Shown in pieces: positions 37,452-45,963 of a stretch of 64,000 nt of DNA. Both the position numbers and the translations under genes were made by a program. Position 1 is the stretch's first letter. Each line of letters opens with the position of its first letter. Source of the stretch: Saccharopolyspora hirsuta (GTDB taxonomy: Bacteria; Actinomycetota; Actinomycetes; Mycobacteriales; Pseudonocardiaceae); the NCBI RefSeq assembly GCF_008630535.1, contig NZ_VWPH01000005.1, positions 186,001 through 250,000 of the forward strand. Direction: 5' to 3'. The notes under the pieces were generated by a model. That model saw only the letters and a list, made by a program, of their open reading frames with translations. It searched no databases and was not told the origin of the DNA.

Positions 37452-37775
37452 ATGAGCAGCGGAACGCCGGGCTGGCGGGACGTCGACACGACCTCCGACC
37501 TGATCGAGCAGGCCGGTCGCCGGTTGGAGCGCAGCGCCCGCGAGCTCGCCCGGTCGCCGGAGGCGATCGCCGAGGCGCGGGAGGCGCTGCTCGTGATCAC
37601 CGCGACCAGCGCTCGGCTCGCCCGGCAGCTGGACGGGCTGGCCTCGGCGTGCAAGCAACCCAACACCACCGAGCCCTCGGCGGTGCACGTCGCGCTCGAC
37701 CAGGCGGCCGCGGCCGCCGAAGACCTCGGGAACTGCACGAAGGTCGCCGCGCAGGCCATTTACGACGGAGAATGA
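37452..37775 (+). CDS. Hypothetical small helical protein
   Basis: A 107-residue, almost entirely helical and alanine-rich protein: TSDLIEQAGRRLERSARELA, AREALLVITATSARLARQLD and VALDQAAAAAEDLGNCTKVA. It could form a coiled coil or helical bundle. I do not recognise it. GGGGAGC lies about 10 bases before the ATG and a strong terminator follows, so it is a genuine transcription unit. Upstream in-frame sequence to 37389 lacks a better start. Confidence 0.65.
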   Translation: MSSGTPGWRDVDTTSDLIEQAGRRLERSARELARSPEAIAEAREALLVITATSARLARQLDGLASACKQPNTTEPSAVHVALDQAAAAAEDLGNCTKVAAQAIYDGE

Positions 37776-37792
37776 CCAGCGCGGGACGTGCG

Positions 37793-37831
37793 GAGGGCTG
37801 CCTCCGGGCCGATTCCCCGGAGGCAGCCCTC
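37793..37831 (+). terminator. Terminator, 16-bp stem
   Basis: A perfect inverted repeat pairs 37793-37808 (GAGGGCTGCCTCCGGG) with 37816-37831 around a 7-base loop and is followed by GTCTTGG. It lies 18 bases after the preceding stop. Confidence 0.85.
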
Positions 37832-37971
37832 GTCTTGGACAGATTGGTTCCCGTGGCGGTGCCGGTAGCGGAACCTCGGGCGCTCCCTGGACTGCGGCTT
37901 GCGACAGGCTCGCGCCGGTGTTGCGGCCCGCCTCGCGGCTGCGGTCGAAGCGGACTCAGCCGTCTAACCGA

Positions 37972-39141
37972 TCACGGTGCCTGGACCAGCCCCGCGCCCA
38001 CGTCGGTGGCGGGCAGCGGCAGGCGGCGCGCCGTCTGCGACAGCCGCGCCCACAGGCCCCACGCCCGCTCCGCGTGCTGCTGGGCGTACAGCGCGGCCAC
38101 GCCGGAGACGTGCGGGGTGGCCATGCTGGTACCGCTGAGCTTGCGGTAGCGCTCCGCGCCCGGCCAGCTGGAGTAGACGTCCACGCCGGGGCCGACCAGG
38201 TCGACCTGGCCGATCTCGTCGACCGTGCCGGAGGAGAAGTCGGCGATCTGCAGCTGGGGGTCGACCGCGCCGACGGCCATGATCGACGGGCAGTTCGCCG
38301 GGTGCCCGACCGGGGCGATGGTGCCGGCCGACCGCTGGCTCTCGTTGCCCGCCGCGGCGATGATCAGCGTGCCGCGCTCCATCGCCCGCTGCGCGACCTT
38401 CTCGAAGGCGTCGGAGAACGGCGCACCGGGTTCGGTGGGCGCGCCGAGGGACATCGACACCACCGCGCAGCCGTTGGAGATCGCCCACTGGATGCCGGAC
38501 AGGATGCCGCCGTCGGTGCCCGAGCCGTCGTCGCCGAGCACCTTGCCCGCGTAGATGCTGGCCTCCGAGGCGATGCCGTAGCCGGGGCCCTCCGAGGAGG
38601 TCCGCGGGCCGCAGGACGTCCCGATCACGTGGGTGCCGTGGCCGTGCCCGTCCTGGACGTCCTGGCCCTCGACGAAGGAGCCGGTGACGATGTCGCGGTT
38701 GGCGAAGTCGGGGTGCTTGAGGTCCAGCCCGGTGTCGAGCACCGCGACCCGGACGTCCTTGCCGGTGGGCTGGCTGCGGTCGGCGCGCACCGACTGCAGG
38801 CCCCAGGTGAACTCGCCGTCCTCGGCGGAGGTCGACGGCTCGCCGATGGCGAACACCCGGCGCTCGGCCTCGATCGCCGCGATCGGCCCGGTCTCGCCCG
38901 CCGCGCGCTGCAGCGAGCTGAACTGGTCGTCGTCCGCGCTGATCAGCGCGACGCCGAGGTCGTGCAGGACGATCCCGCCCGCGCTGCGGAACAGCTCGCC
39001 GGGCGCCGCGCCGGCGGCGTCGGCGGTGTTGGCGCAGCGGATGCCGGTCAGCCGGGACAGCTCGCGGGTCCCGATGATGGTCGCGTTGTCTTCCAGCAGC
39101 ACCAGATAGCGTCCGGTGGAGTTCTGCTCGCTGGTGGTCAT
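37972..39141 (-). CDS. Subtilisin-like S8 serine protease, no signal peptide
   Basis: A 389-residue peptidase with the complete S8 triad: Asp136 in VAVLDTGLD, His168 in DGHGHGTHV, Ser339 in LSGTSMATPH, plus the oxyanion Asn in IIAAAGNES (Asn266). The first 110 residues resemble a folded inhibitor-like or N-terminal domain rather than a secretion signal. No hydrophobic signal sequence exists, so the enzyme is probably intracellular or exported by another route. Start ATG at 39141. Two tandem 18-bp repeats lie in the promoter. It stands alone. Confidence 0.9.
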   Translation of the reverse strand: MTTSEQNSTGRYLVLLEDNATIIGTRELSRLTGIRCANTADAAGAAPGELFRSAGGIVLHDLGVALISADDDQFSSLQRAAGETGPIAAIEAERRVFAIGEPSTSAEDGEFTWGLQSVRADRSQPTGKDVRVAVLDTGLDLKHPDFANRDIVTGSFVEGQDVQDGHGHGTHVIGTSCGPRTSSEGPGYGIASEASIYAGKVLGDDGSGTDGGILSGIQWAISNGCAVVSMSLGAPTEPGAPFSDAFEKVAQRAMERGTLIIAAAGNESQRSAGTIAPVGHPANCPSIMAVGAVDPQLQIADFSSGTVDEIGQVDLVGPGVDVYSSWPGAERYRKLSGTSMATPHVSGVAALYAQQHAERAWGLWARLSQTARRLPLPATDVGAGLVQAP

Positions 39142-39172
39142 GGTCGCTCACCTCGGCGGTAGGTTGGGTGGC

Positions 39173-39211
39173 TCGCCACAGCGTTCCCAGATTTCGCCAC
39201 AGCGCTCCCAG
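39173..39211. repeat. Two 18-bp direct repeats upstream of the S8 protease
   Basis: TCGCCACAGCGTTCCCAG (39173-39190) and TCGCCACAGCGCTCCCAG (39194-39211) differ at one base and are spaced 21 bases apart, two helical turns. They start 32 bases upstream of the protease ATG. They look like tandem activator or repressor sites. Confidence 0.7.
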
Positions 39212-39418
39212 GTGTATCGCGCACTACGTTGCGTCACAAGCACCCAGCCGGGTAAGGCCTGCACTTTCCGTACTGCGGCTCCCGGCTTCCACCGCGGTTT
39301 CCGCTGAACACAACACCTTCGGGATACCACGGACGGGGGCCCGTCCGGCACGACGCGCAGGCGCGGTGCGGCAGCGGCGGCGCACACTGGGGGTAATCGG
39401 CGAAGCGAGGAGTCCACC

Positions 39419-40243
39419 GTGCGCGATCCCGAGCAGCGAACCGTCCTGATCACCGGTGCCACCAGCGGCCTGGGCCGGGCCCTCGCGCACCGGGTCGCCA
39501 GCTCCGGCTCCCGGGTGCTCGTCCACGGCCGCGACGCCGAACGCGCCGAGCTGGTCCGGGCGGAGCTCGCGGCCGGTCCGGAGCACGCCGCGGTGGTGGC
39601 CGACTTCGCCGAGCTGCGGCAGGTCGGGCAGCTGGCCGAAGCCGTCCGGCGGTGCACCGACCGGCTGGACGTGCTGGTGAACAACGCCGGGATCGGTTCC
39701 GGCCCGCCGGGTGCCGGGCGCGAGCTCAGCGCGGACGGCGTGGAGCTGCGCTTCGCCGTGAACTACCTCGCCGGGTACCACCTGACCCGGTTGCTGCGGC
39801 CGCTGCTGGTCGCCTCGGCGCCCGCCCGGGTGATCAACGTGGCCTCGGCCGGTCAGCACCCGATCGACTTCGACGACCCGATGCTGTCCCACGACTACCT
39901 GGGCTCCCGCGCCTACGCGCAGAGCAAGCTCGCGCAGATCATGTTCACCTTCGACCTGGCCGCGCTGCTGCGCGACAGCGGGGTGACGGTCAACGCCGTG
40001 CACCCGGCGACCTACATGAACACCGCGATGGTCCGCGAGGCCGGGGTGAGTCCGGTGAGCACGGTGGCCGAGGGCGTCGAGGCGGTGCTGCACCTGGTCG
40101 CCGATCCCGGACTGGACGAGATCACCGGTTCGTACTTCCATGGAACACGCGCCTGCCGGGCGCTCGAGCAGGCTTACGACGAGCAGGCCCGGGCCCGGTT
40201 GCGCGAGCTGTCCGACAAGCTCGTCGAGCAGGCCCCAAGCTGA
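39419..40243 (+). CDS. Short-chain dehydrogenase/reductase
   Basis: A 274-residue SDR with the Rossmann motif TGATSGLGRALA, NNAGIG, the catalytic Ser in INVASAGQ and YAQSK. The sequence is of the retinol-dehydrogenase-like/protochlorophyllide-reductase-like branch (LRFAVNYLAGYHLTRLLRPLL). The substrate is unknown. Start GTG at 39419. A universal stress protein follows 16 bases after the stop on the same strand, so the two are probably cotranscribed. Confidence 0.85.
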   Translation: MRDPEQRTVLITGATSGLGRALAHRVASSGSRVLVHGRDAERAELVRAELAAGPEHAAVVADFAELRQVGQLAEAVRRCTDRLDVLVNNAGIGSGPPGAGRELSADGVELRFAVNYLAGYHLTRLLRPLLVASAPARVINVASAGQHPIDFDDPMLSHDYLGSRAYAQSKLAQIMFTFDLAALLRDSGVTVNAVHPATYMNTAMVREAGVSPVSTVAEGVEAVLHLVADPGLDEITGSYFHGTRACRALEQAYDEQARARLRELSDKLVEQAPS

Positions 40244-40259
40244 CCGGAGGGCTGGTGCC

Positions 40260-40685
40260 ATGAGCGAACGCAAGATCGTCGTCGGCGTGGACGGGTCGGA
40301 CCCGTCGAAGTGCGCGTTGCGGTGGGCGGTGAAGCAGGCCGCGCTGATCGATGCCACCGTGCACGCGGTCGGCGCCTGGGAGTTCCCGGCCTTCTACAGC
40401 TGGGAGGGCGGCCCGATGCCACCGGACGACTTCGAGGAGGCCGCGCGCAAGGCCCTGGACGACACCGTCGAGCAGGTGCAGCACGAGGATGTCCCGACGG
40501 TGCCGATCGAGCGCGAGCTCACCCACGGGCACGCCGCCCAGGCGCTGCTGGACGCCTCCGACGGGGCCGAGCTGCTGGTGGTCGGCAGCCGGGGGCACGG
40601 CAGCTTCTACGGTGCGCTGCTGGGTTCGGTGAGCCAGCGCTGCGCCGTGCACGCCAAGTGCCCGGTGGTCATCGTCCGGTACTGA
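40260..40685 (+). CDS. Universal stress protein (UspA family)
   Basis: A 141-residue single-domain Usp. It opens IVVGVDGSDPSKCALRWA. The ATP-binding motif LLVVGSRGHGSFYGALLGSV (G-x2-G-x9-G-S/T) is intact, so nucleotide binding is likely. Actinobacterial members are often under DosR or redox control, but no such site is visible here. GGAGGG precedes the ATG. Confidence 0.92.
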   Translation: MSERKIVVGVDGSDPSKCALRWAVKQAALIDATVHAVGAWEFPAFYSWEGGPMPPDDFEEAARKALDDTVEQVQHEDVPTVPIERELTHGHAAQALLDASDGAELLVVGSRGHGSFYGALLGSVSQRCAVHAKCPVVIVRY

Positions 40686-40688
40686 AGA

Positions 40689-41456
40689 TCAGTCGCGCTC
40701 CGCGTGGCCGAGGCGTTCGGAGAGGGTGGCCGCTCCGTCGCGGATCAGGTCGCTCAGGGCCGCTTCGGTCTCCTCGTTCCAGCGCAGGATCGGCACCGCG
40801 ATGCTGATCGCGGCCACCACCTGGCCGGTGTGGTCGCGCACCGGCGCGGCCACGCACGCCACCGCTTCGTTGGACTCGCAGTACTCGCGCGCCACCCCGT
40901 CCTCGGCGATCCGGTCGAGTTCGGCGCGCAGCGCCTTGCGGGTGGTGATGCTGTGCTCGGTCATCGCCTTGAGGCGGCCCTTGCCGTAGAGCTCGTCGAC
41001 CTCGGCGCTCGGCAGCGCGGCCAGCAGCGCCTTGCCGACCGCCGTGCAGTGCGCGGGCAGCCGCCGCCCCACGGCGGAGACCATGCGGACCGGGTGGCTG
41101 CTGTCGACCTTGGCCACGTAGAGCACCTCGGTCCCCTCGCGGACGCCGACGTGCACCGTCTCCTGGCAGCGCTCGGCGATCTCCTCCGCGACCAGCTGGC
41201 CCTCCCGGGCCAGGTCGAGGCGCTCGGCGTAGGCCGAGCCGAGCTGGAAGCCGCGCACCCCGAGGCGGAACTTGTTGCTGCCGCGACCGGCGGGCATCAG
41301 GTAGCCGCGTTCGCTGAGGGTGCCGACCAGCTCGTGCACCGTGGTGCGCGGCAGGCCGAGCTGCGCGGTGATCTCCGGCGCGCTGAGCTCGTGGGTGTCC
41401 AGGAACAGCTCCAGGACGTCGAACGCCCGTTCCACCGCAGGTACCGCTCGTGCCAC
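40689..41456 (-). CDS. IclR family transcriptional regulator
   Basis: A 255-residue IclR regulator. The winged helix covers about residues 8-65 (AFDVLELFLDTHELSAPEIT, LPRTTVHELVGTLSERGYL). The effector domain follows, with LPAHCTAVGKALLAALP and AISIAVPILRWNEE. The GTG at 41456 is selected because GGAGGAG stands 8 bases upstream; the frame remains open far beyond but without coding character. It is divergent from the TIM-barrel/P450 genes, with repeated CGAACATCGT boxes between. Confidence 0.9.
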   Translation of the reverse strand: MARAVPAVERAFDVLELFLDTHELSAPEITAQLGLPRTTVHELVGTLSERGYLMPAGRGSNKFRLGVRGFQLGSAYAERLDLAREGQLVAEEIAERCQETVHVGVREGTEVLYVAKVDSSHPVRMVSAVGRRLPAHCTAVGKALLAALPSAEVDELYGKGRLKAMTEHSITTRKALRAELDRIAEDGVAREYCESNEAVACVAAPVRDHTGQVVAAISIAVPILRWNEETEAALSDLIRDGAATLSERLGHAERD

Positions 41457-41498
41457 CGCTGGTGCTCCTCCCCCGCCGTTCCGGCGTGACCGGTATTT

Positions 41499-41508
41499 CG
41501 AACATCGT
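41499..41508. promoter_or_regulatory. IclR box copy 1 (CGAACATCGT)
   Basis: CGAACATCGT sits inside a larger inverted repeat with GGTAT/ATACC arms (about 41491-41517), 43 bases upstream of iclR. A second identical decamer lies at 41575. It is a probable site for the divergent IclR protein. Confidence 0.6.
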
Positions 41509-41574
41509 ATCCGATACCGGCCACCGAACGGAGGTTCCACTTGACCGGTTCGTACCCGGCTGCATACGATTTTC

Positions 41575-41584
41575 CGAACATCGT
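41575..41584. promoter_or_regulatory. IclR box copy 2 (CGAACATCGT)
   Basis: This is an exact repeat of the decamer at 41499, 25 bases upstream of the GTG at 41610 and close to a GGTAT half-site at 41587. Its position argues against the earlier TTG (41541) as the start of the downstream gene. Confidence 0.6.
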
Positions 41585-41609
41585 TTGGTATCTCGAACGG
41601 AGTGGACGA

Positions 41610-42563
41610 GTGCGCCAGACCCGAGAATTCCTGCGGTCCCAGGGCCTGCCCGGCGAGGACGCCCCGACCACCAGCACCAAGCGGTTCCCGGACGGCGCGC
41701 AGTACCGGGTGGAGATCCCGAGCACGGAGGGCCCCGAAGTGCTCGAGGCGGTGCTCGCCGAGGCCGACGCGCGCCAGGTCGTGGTGCACCGCATCTCGCA
41801 GGGCAGCGGCGGAATGCTGCTCACCGACGCCGAACTGCGCAGCATGGCCGCCACCGCTGCCGCGCGGTCGGTCGAGCTGAGCCTGTTCGCCCGGCCGGTC
41901 GCCGGGTGGGACACCAGCCCGATGGCCACCGCACCCGGGGGCGGGCCGGTCGCCGCGCAGGCGCGCGGCACCGAACAACTCGTGCACGTGCTGGAGGACA
42001 TCAGGCGGACCGCGGAGGCGGGCGTCCGCAGCGTCCTGATCACCGACCTCGGGGTGCTGCGCACCGCCGCCGCGATGCGCTCGGCCGGTGATCTGCCGCC
42101 GGACCTGCAGTTCAAGATCAGCGTCCAGATGGGACTGGCGAACCCGGCCGCGGTGCGCATCGCCGAAGACCTCGGCGCCGACACCTACAACGTGCCCACC
42201 GACCTGAGCACCGGGCAGCTGGCCGCGATCCGCGCCGCCACCGACCTGCCGCTGGACGTCTACGTGGAAGCACCCGACGACATGGGCGGTTTCGTCCGGC
42301 ACTTCGAGATCGCCGAGATCGTGCGCGTGGCGGCGCCGGTCTACGTCAAGTTCGGCCTGCGCAACGCCCCCAACATCTACCCGAGCGGAACCCACCTGAC
42401 GCCCACCGCGGTGGCGCTGGGCCGGGAGCGGGTGCGCCGCGCCCGGATCGGGCTGGACCTGCTGCACCGCTACGCACCGGAGGCCGTGGCCTCGCAGCTG
42501 GCCGCGGAAGGTCTCGCCGTCCCGCAGCTCGACTCCACTGTGGACGGCCAAGCCGGGCGTTGA
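41610..42563 (+). CDS. TIM-barrel protein, possibly peptidase U32-like, function unknown
   Basis: A 317-residue protein with alternating strand-helix pattern typical of a TIM barrel: VRSVLITDLGVLRTAAAM, LQFKISVQMGLANPAAVRIA, LGADTYNVPTDLSTGQLAAI, LPLDVYVEAPDDMGGFVRHF, PVYVKFGLRNAPNIYPSG. The strand end carrying DVYVEAPDD resembles the U32 peptidase/UbiU-type barrel, but I cannot confirm this and see no cysteine cluster. The GTG at 41610 has GGAG at good spacing. It is probably controlled by the divergent IclR and may be cotranscribed with the P450 58 bases downstream. Confidence 0.6.
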   Translation: MRQTREFLRSQGLPGEDAPTTSTKRFPDGAQYRVEIPSTEGPEVLEAVLAEADARQVVVHRISQGSGGMLLTDAELRSMAATAAARSVELSLFARPVAGWDTSPMATAPGGGPVAAQARGTEQLVHVLEDIRRTAEAGVRSVLITDLGVLRTAAAMRSAGDLPPDLQFKISVQMGLANPAAVRIAEDLGADTYNVPTDLSTGQLAAIRAATDLPLDVYVEAPDDMGGFVRHFEIAEIVRVAAPVYVKFGLRNAPNIYPSGTHLTPTAVALGRERVRRARIGLDLLHRYAPEAVASQLAAEGLAVPQLDSTVDGQAGR

Positions 42564-42620
42564 CGCCGGGCGCGCGGCGTTGAACAGTAGGTCCGGACCG
42601 GCACCGGCGAAGGAGTCGCG

Positions 42621-43883
42621 ATGGCAGCGCCCACCCAAGTCCCGGACGTGTTCGACCCGCGCAGGTACGCCACGGGCGTGCCGCACGAGGACTTCGCCTG
42701 GCTGCGCGAGCACGCGCCGGTGAGCTGGCAGCAGGAGCGCGAGATCGGCGACTGGCCCGGCGGTCCCGGGTTCTGGGCGGTGACCCGGTACTCCGACGTC
42801 GTCGCGGTGCTGAAGTCCGCGGGCACCTACTCCTCCTGGCTGGGCGCCACCCAGATCCGCGACCCCGACCCGGCGGACCTGCCGTTCATCCGGCGCATGA
42901 TGCTCAACCTCGACCCGCCCGAGCACGGGCGGCTGCGGCGGCTGGTCAGCCGGGCGTTCACGCCGCGGCGCGTCGACCGGTTCCGCGCGGCGGTGGCCGA
43001 GCGGGCGCGGCTGCTGGTCGACGAGGTCGTCGAGCGCGGCAGCTGCGACCTGCCGGTGGAGGTGACCGACGACTACCCGCTGCGCAACCTCGCGGACCTG
43101 CTCGGGGTGCCGGAGACCGATCGCGGGATGCTGCTGGAGTGGACCAACCGGGTGATCGGCTACCAGGACCCCGAGCACTCCGAGGTCGCGCTGGACGCCG
43201 ACGGCAAGCCGGTGAACCCCCGCTCCCCGGCCATGCTCGCGGACATGTTCGCCTTCGCCCAGGACCTCGCGGCGTTCAAGCGGCGCAACCCGGCGGACGA
43301 CGTGATGACCGCGCTGGCCCACGCCGAGCTGGACGGTCGCGGGCTGGCCGACGCCGAGCTGGAGATGTTCTTCTTCCTGCTCTCGGTGGCGGGCAACGAC
43401 ACGGTGCGCAGCGCGCTGCCGGGCGGCGTGCTCGCGTTCGCCCGGCACCCCGACCAGCACCGGCTGCTGCTGGCCGAGCCGGAGCTGCTCGATTCCGCGG
43501 TGGAGGAGACGCTGCGCTTCCACCCGCCGGTGCTCAGCTTCCGGCGCACCGCCACCGCCGACGCCGAGCTGGGCGGGCAGCGGATCCGGGCCGGGGACAA
43601 GGTCGTGGTGTTCCACTGCTCGGCGCACTTCGACGACCGGCAGTTCCCCGACCCGCACCGCTTCGACGTCCGCCGCTCCCCCAACGCCCACGTCGCCTTC
43701 GGCGACGGCCCGCACGTGTGCCTGGGCGCGCACTTCGCCCGGCTGCAGCTGCGCACCTTCTACCGCGAGGCGCTGTGGCGGATGCGCGATCTGCAGGTGA
43801 CCGGGCCGGTGCGGCACCTGGTGTCGAACTTCATCAACGGCATCAAGCACCTGCCGCTGTCCTTCTCGCCCGTCCCGCGCTGA
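42621..43883 (+). CDS. Cytochrome P450
   Basis: A 420-residue soluble bacterial P450. The I-helix is LLSVAGNDTVRSA (N in place of the usual G/A-E before DT). The K-helix ExxR is in EETLRFHPPVLSFRR, and the haem-binding loop is AFGDGPHVCLGAHFAR with the proximal cysteine. An FxPxRF-like meander (FPDPHRFDV) is present. The family resembles CYP125/CYP142-like steroid or alkyl hydroxylases (LNLDPPEHGRLRRLVSRAFTP), but the substrate is open. The ATG at 42621 is preceded by GAAGGAG. It is followed by an MFS exporter. Confidence 0.93.
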   Translation: MAAPTQVPDVFDPRRYATGVPHEDFAWLREHAPVSWQQEREIGDWPGGPGFWAVTRYSDVVAVLKSAGTYSSWLGATQIRDPDPADLPFIRRMMLNLDPPEHGRLRRLVSRAFTPRRVDRFRAAVAERARLLVDEVVERGSCDLPVEVTDDYPLRNLADLLGVPETDRGMLLEWTNRVIGYQDPEHSEVALDADGKPVNPRSPAMLADMFAFAQDLAAFKRRNPADDVMTALAHAELDGRGLADAELEMFFFLLSVAGNDTVRSALPGGVLAFARHPDQHRLLLAEPELLDSAVEETLRFHPPVLSFRRTATADAELGGQRIRAGDKVVVFHCSAHFDDRQFPDPHRFDVRRSPNAHVAFGDGPHVCLGAHFARLQLRTFYREALWRMRDLQVTGPVRHLVSNFINGIKHLPLSFSPVPR

Positions 43884-43914
43884 CCCGGCCCCGGACTCGG
43901 CCTATGGTCGGGCG

Positions 43915-45366
43915 ATGAGCACTGCTGCGCCGCTGCGCTCGCGGTCCGGCCGCTGGATCCTCGTCGCCACGATCCTCGGCTCCGGGGTGGCGTTCCTGGA
44001 CGGTTCGGTCGTCAACGTCGCGCTGCCCGCGATCGGCCGCGAGGTCGGCGGGGAGCTCAGCGTCCTGCAGTGGGTGCTCGACGCCTACCTGCTCACGCTC
44101 AGCGCGCTGCTGCTGCTCGGCGGGGCGCTCGGGGACCGCTACGGCCGCCGCCGGGTGTACGTGATCGGGCTGGTGCTGTTCACCGTCGCGTCGCTGGGGT
44201 GCGGGCTGGCACCGACCGGTGAGGCGCTGGTCGTGGCGCGACTGGTGCAGGGCGTCGGCGGGGCGCTGCTGGTGCCGGGGAGCCTGGCGCTGATCAACTC
44301 GACCATCCGGCAGGACGACCGCGGCGAGGCCGTGGGCCGGTGGGCGGGGCTGACCGGGGTGTCCTCGGCGATCGGGCCCTTCCTGGGCGGCTGGCTGGTG
44401 GACGCGGTGTCCTGGCGCTGGGTGTTCTACATCAACGTCCCGATCGCGGCGGCCGCCCTGCTGGCGCTGCGGCACGTCCCGGAGACCCGGAACCCGCAGG
44501 CCGCGGGGCGGCTGGACGTCTTCGGCGCGATCGCGGTCACCGCCGGGCTGGCCGGGGCGGTGTTCGCGCTGATCGAGATCCCGGCCGTGGGCTGGACGCC
44601 GCTGACCACCGGGGCCGCCGTCGTCGGCGCGGCGGGCCTGGTGGCCTTCCCGCTGATCGAGATGCGCCACCCGAGCCCGCTGCTGCCGCTGTCGCTGTTC
44701 CGCTCCGCGCAGTTCACCGGCGCCAACCTCACCACGCTGGCCGTCTACGCGGCGCTGAGCGGGGCCTTGTTCCTGCTGTCGCTGCAGCTCCAGCAGTCCA
44801 TGGGCTACAGCGCGCTCGCAGCGGGCATCGCGACGTTGCCGATCACCATCATCATGCTGCTGCTGTCCAGCCGGGTGGGTGCGGTCGCGCAGCGCACCGG
44901 GCCGCGAGTGCCGATGACCGTCGGGCCGCTCACCTGCGCGGTCGGGCTCGCCCTGCTGACCTGGGCGGTTCCCGGCAGCACCTACCTGACCGGCGTGCTG
45001 CCCGGGGTCCTGGTGTTCGGCCTCGGCCTGTCGATCACGGTCGCCCCGCTGACCTCGGCCGTGCTGGCCTCGGTCAGCGAGGACAACGCCGGGGTGGCCT
45101 CCGGGGTGAACAACGCGGTGTCCCGCCTGGCCGGGCTGCTCGCGGTGGCGGTGCTGCCGGTGGTCTCCGGTCTCTCCCGCACCGGGGCAGGAGCCCCGCT
45201 GGGTCCCGGGTTCGGCCGGGCGCTGCTGATCTCGGCCGCCCTGTGCGCGGTCGGCGGAGTCCTGTCCTGGCTCACCATCGGCCGCGCGGAGCGCGTGGAC
45301 ACCTATCCGCTGCCCGGCCTCAACCACGCCTGCCAGGACCCCTGCACCTGTCACCAGGAGCGGTGA
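43915..45366 (+). CDS. MFS exporter, DHA2/EmrB type
   Basis: A 483-residue drug:H+ antiporter-2 type transporter with about 14 helices. Motif A is GALGDRYGRRRVYVIG, and motif C-like GVSSAIGPFLGGWLVD is seen after the fourth helix region; the start LDGSVVNVALPAIGRE is typical of EmrB/QacA. The C-terminus ends with a cysteine-rich tail (NHACQDPCTCHQER), which is unusual for the family and might bind metal. It is 31 bases after the P450 gene, so P450 and exporter are probably coexpressed. Confidence 0.9.
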   Translation: MSTAAPLRSRSGRWILVATILGSGVAFLDGSVVNVALPAIGREVGGELSVLQWVLDAYLLTLSALLLLGGALGDRYGRRRVYVIGLVLFTVASLGCGLAPTGEALVVARLVQGVGGALLVPGSLALINSTIRQDDRGEAVGRWAGLTGVSSAIGPFLGGWLVDAVSWRWVFYINVPIAAAALLALRHVPETRNPQAAGRLDVFGAIAVTAGLAGAVFALIEIPAVGWTPLTTGAAVVGAAGLVAFPLIEMRHPSPLLPLSLFRSAQFTGANLTTLAVYAALSGALFLLSLQLQQSMGYSALAAGIATLPITIIMLLLSSRVGAVAQRTGPRVPMTVGPLTCAVGLALLTWAVPGSTYLTGVLPGVLVFGLGLSITVAPLTSAVLASVSEDNAGVASGVNNAVSRLAGLLAVAVLPVVSGLSRTGAGAPLGPGFGRALLISAALCAVGGVLSWLTIGRAERVDTYPLPGLNHACQDPCTCHQER

Positions 45367-45375
45367 CCCAGGTGC

Positions 45376-45594
45376 TCAGCCGGTGGCCCGCTTCTCCCGG
45401 ACCTCCTCGGCGGTGTGGGCCGTGCCGCCGATCGCCCACGCTCCGCTGGGCGTCTCGGTGACCACGACGTGCGTCACCGGTCGCAGCGCTTCTCCTTCGA
45501 CCGCGATGACCGCTTCGGAGACGCTCTCGACCAGCCGCCGCTTCTCCTCGGCGCTGAACACCCCGGCGATCACCTTGATGTCGACGAACGGCAT
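45376..45594 (-). CDS. 4-oxalocrotonate tautomerase-like protein
   Basis: A 72-residue member of the tautomerase superfamily. After removal of Met the N-terminal proline (MPFVDIKVIAGVF) would be the catalytic base; EEKRRLVESVSEAV and HVVVTETPSGAWAIGG match the rest of the fold. The ATG at 45594 has GGGGGAG, so an upstream extension to 45660 is rejected. The role could be in aromatic catabolism, but no pathway genes are adjacent. Confidence 0.87.
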   Translation of the reverse strand: MPFVDIKVIAGVFSAEEKRRLVESVSEAVIAVEGEALRPVTHVVVTETPSGAWAIGGTAHTAEEVREKRATG

Positions 45595-45643
45595 CGGACA
45601 GCTCCCCCGACTTCGAACGATCACGTGCTGATCCGGACTCCGG

Positions 45644-45817
45644 TCATGCGGCCCGCGCACCGGCGGCCGTCAGGCGCTGCATGCGGAGCAGCCAGAGCTC
45701 CAGCTCGGCCAGCTGGCCGTCGAGGGCCTCGCTGCCGTACATGTCCGGACTGGCGCGCAGGGTCATCAGCTCTTCCCAGCGCCGCTCCATCTGGTCGACC
45801 AGCTCTCGCACCGTCAC
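45644..45817 (-). CDS. Small helical protein, 57 residues
   Basis: The translation is a compact acidic helical protein: TVRELVDQMERRWEELMTLR, then SPDMYGSEALDGQLAELELW and LLRMQRLTAAGARAA. The GTG at 45817 has GAGAGGGG at about 7-base spacing, and codon use is normal. No family recognised. It stands 49 bases upstream of the tautomerase gene on the same strand, so the two may share a transcript. Confidence 0.6.
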   Translation of the reverse strand: MTVRELVDQMERRWEELMTLRASPDMYGSEALDGQLAELELWLLRMQRLTAAGARAA

Positions 45818-45963
45818 CTGCGGCCCCTCTCCCCGAACGAGTCACCGCCGCTGACGGTACGGCGCGGGCGTGCACGCTCGGTAAGGCCAAAAGTCACGGT
45901 TTCACCCGATCCTCCCGCGCCGGGGCACCCCATCGCAGCGGTCCGTTGTGGTGTGATCAAGAC

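Noticed and set aside
39331..39346. GGACGGG/CCCGTCC hairpin as a terminator
   Set aside because: It lies between divergent genes and has a loop of only 2 bases, so it is probably a GC-rich coincidence.
41457..43850. Leftward open frame continuing about 800 codons upstream of iclR
   Set aside because: It has no coding character, runs antisense to the P450 and TIM-barrel genes, and the Shine-Dalgarno fixes the IclR start at 41456.
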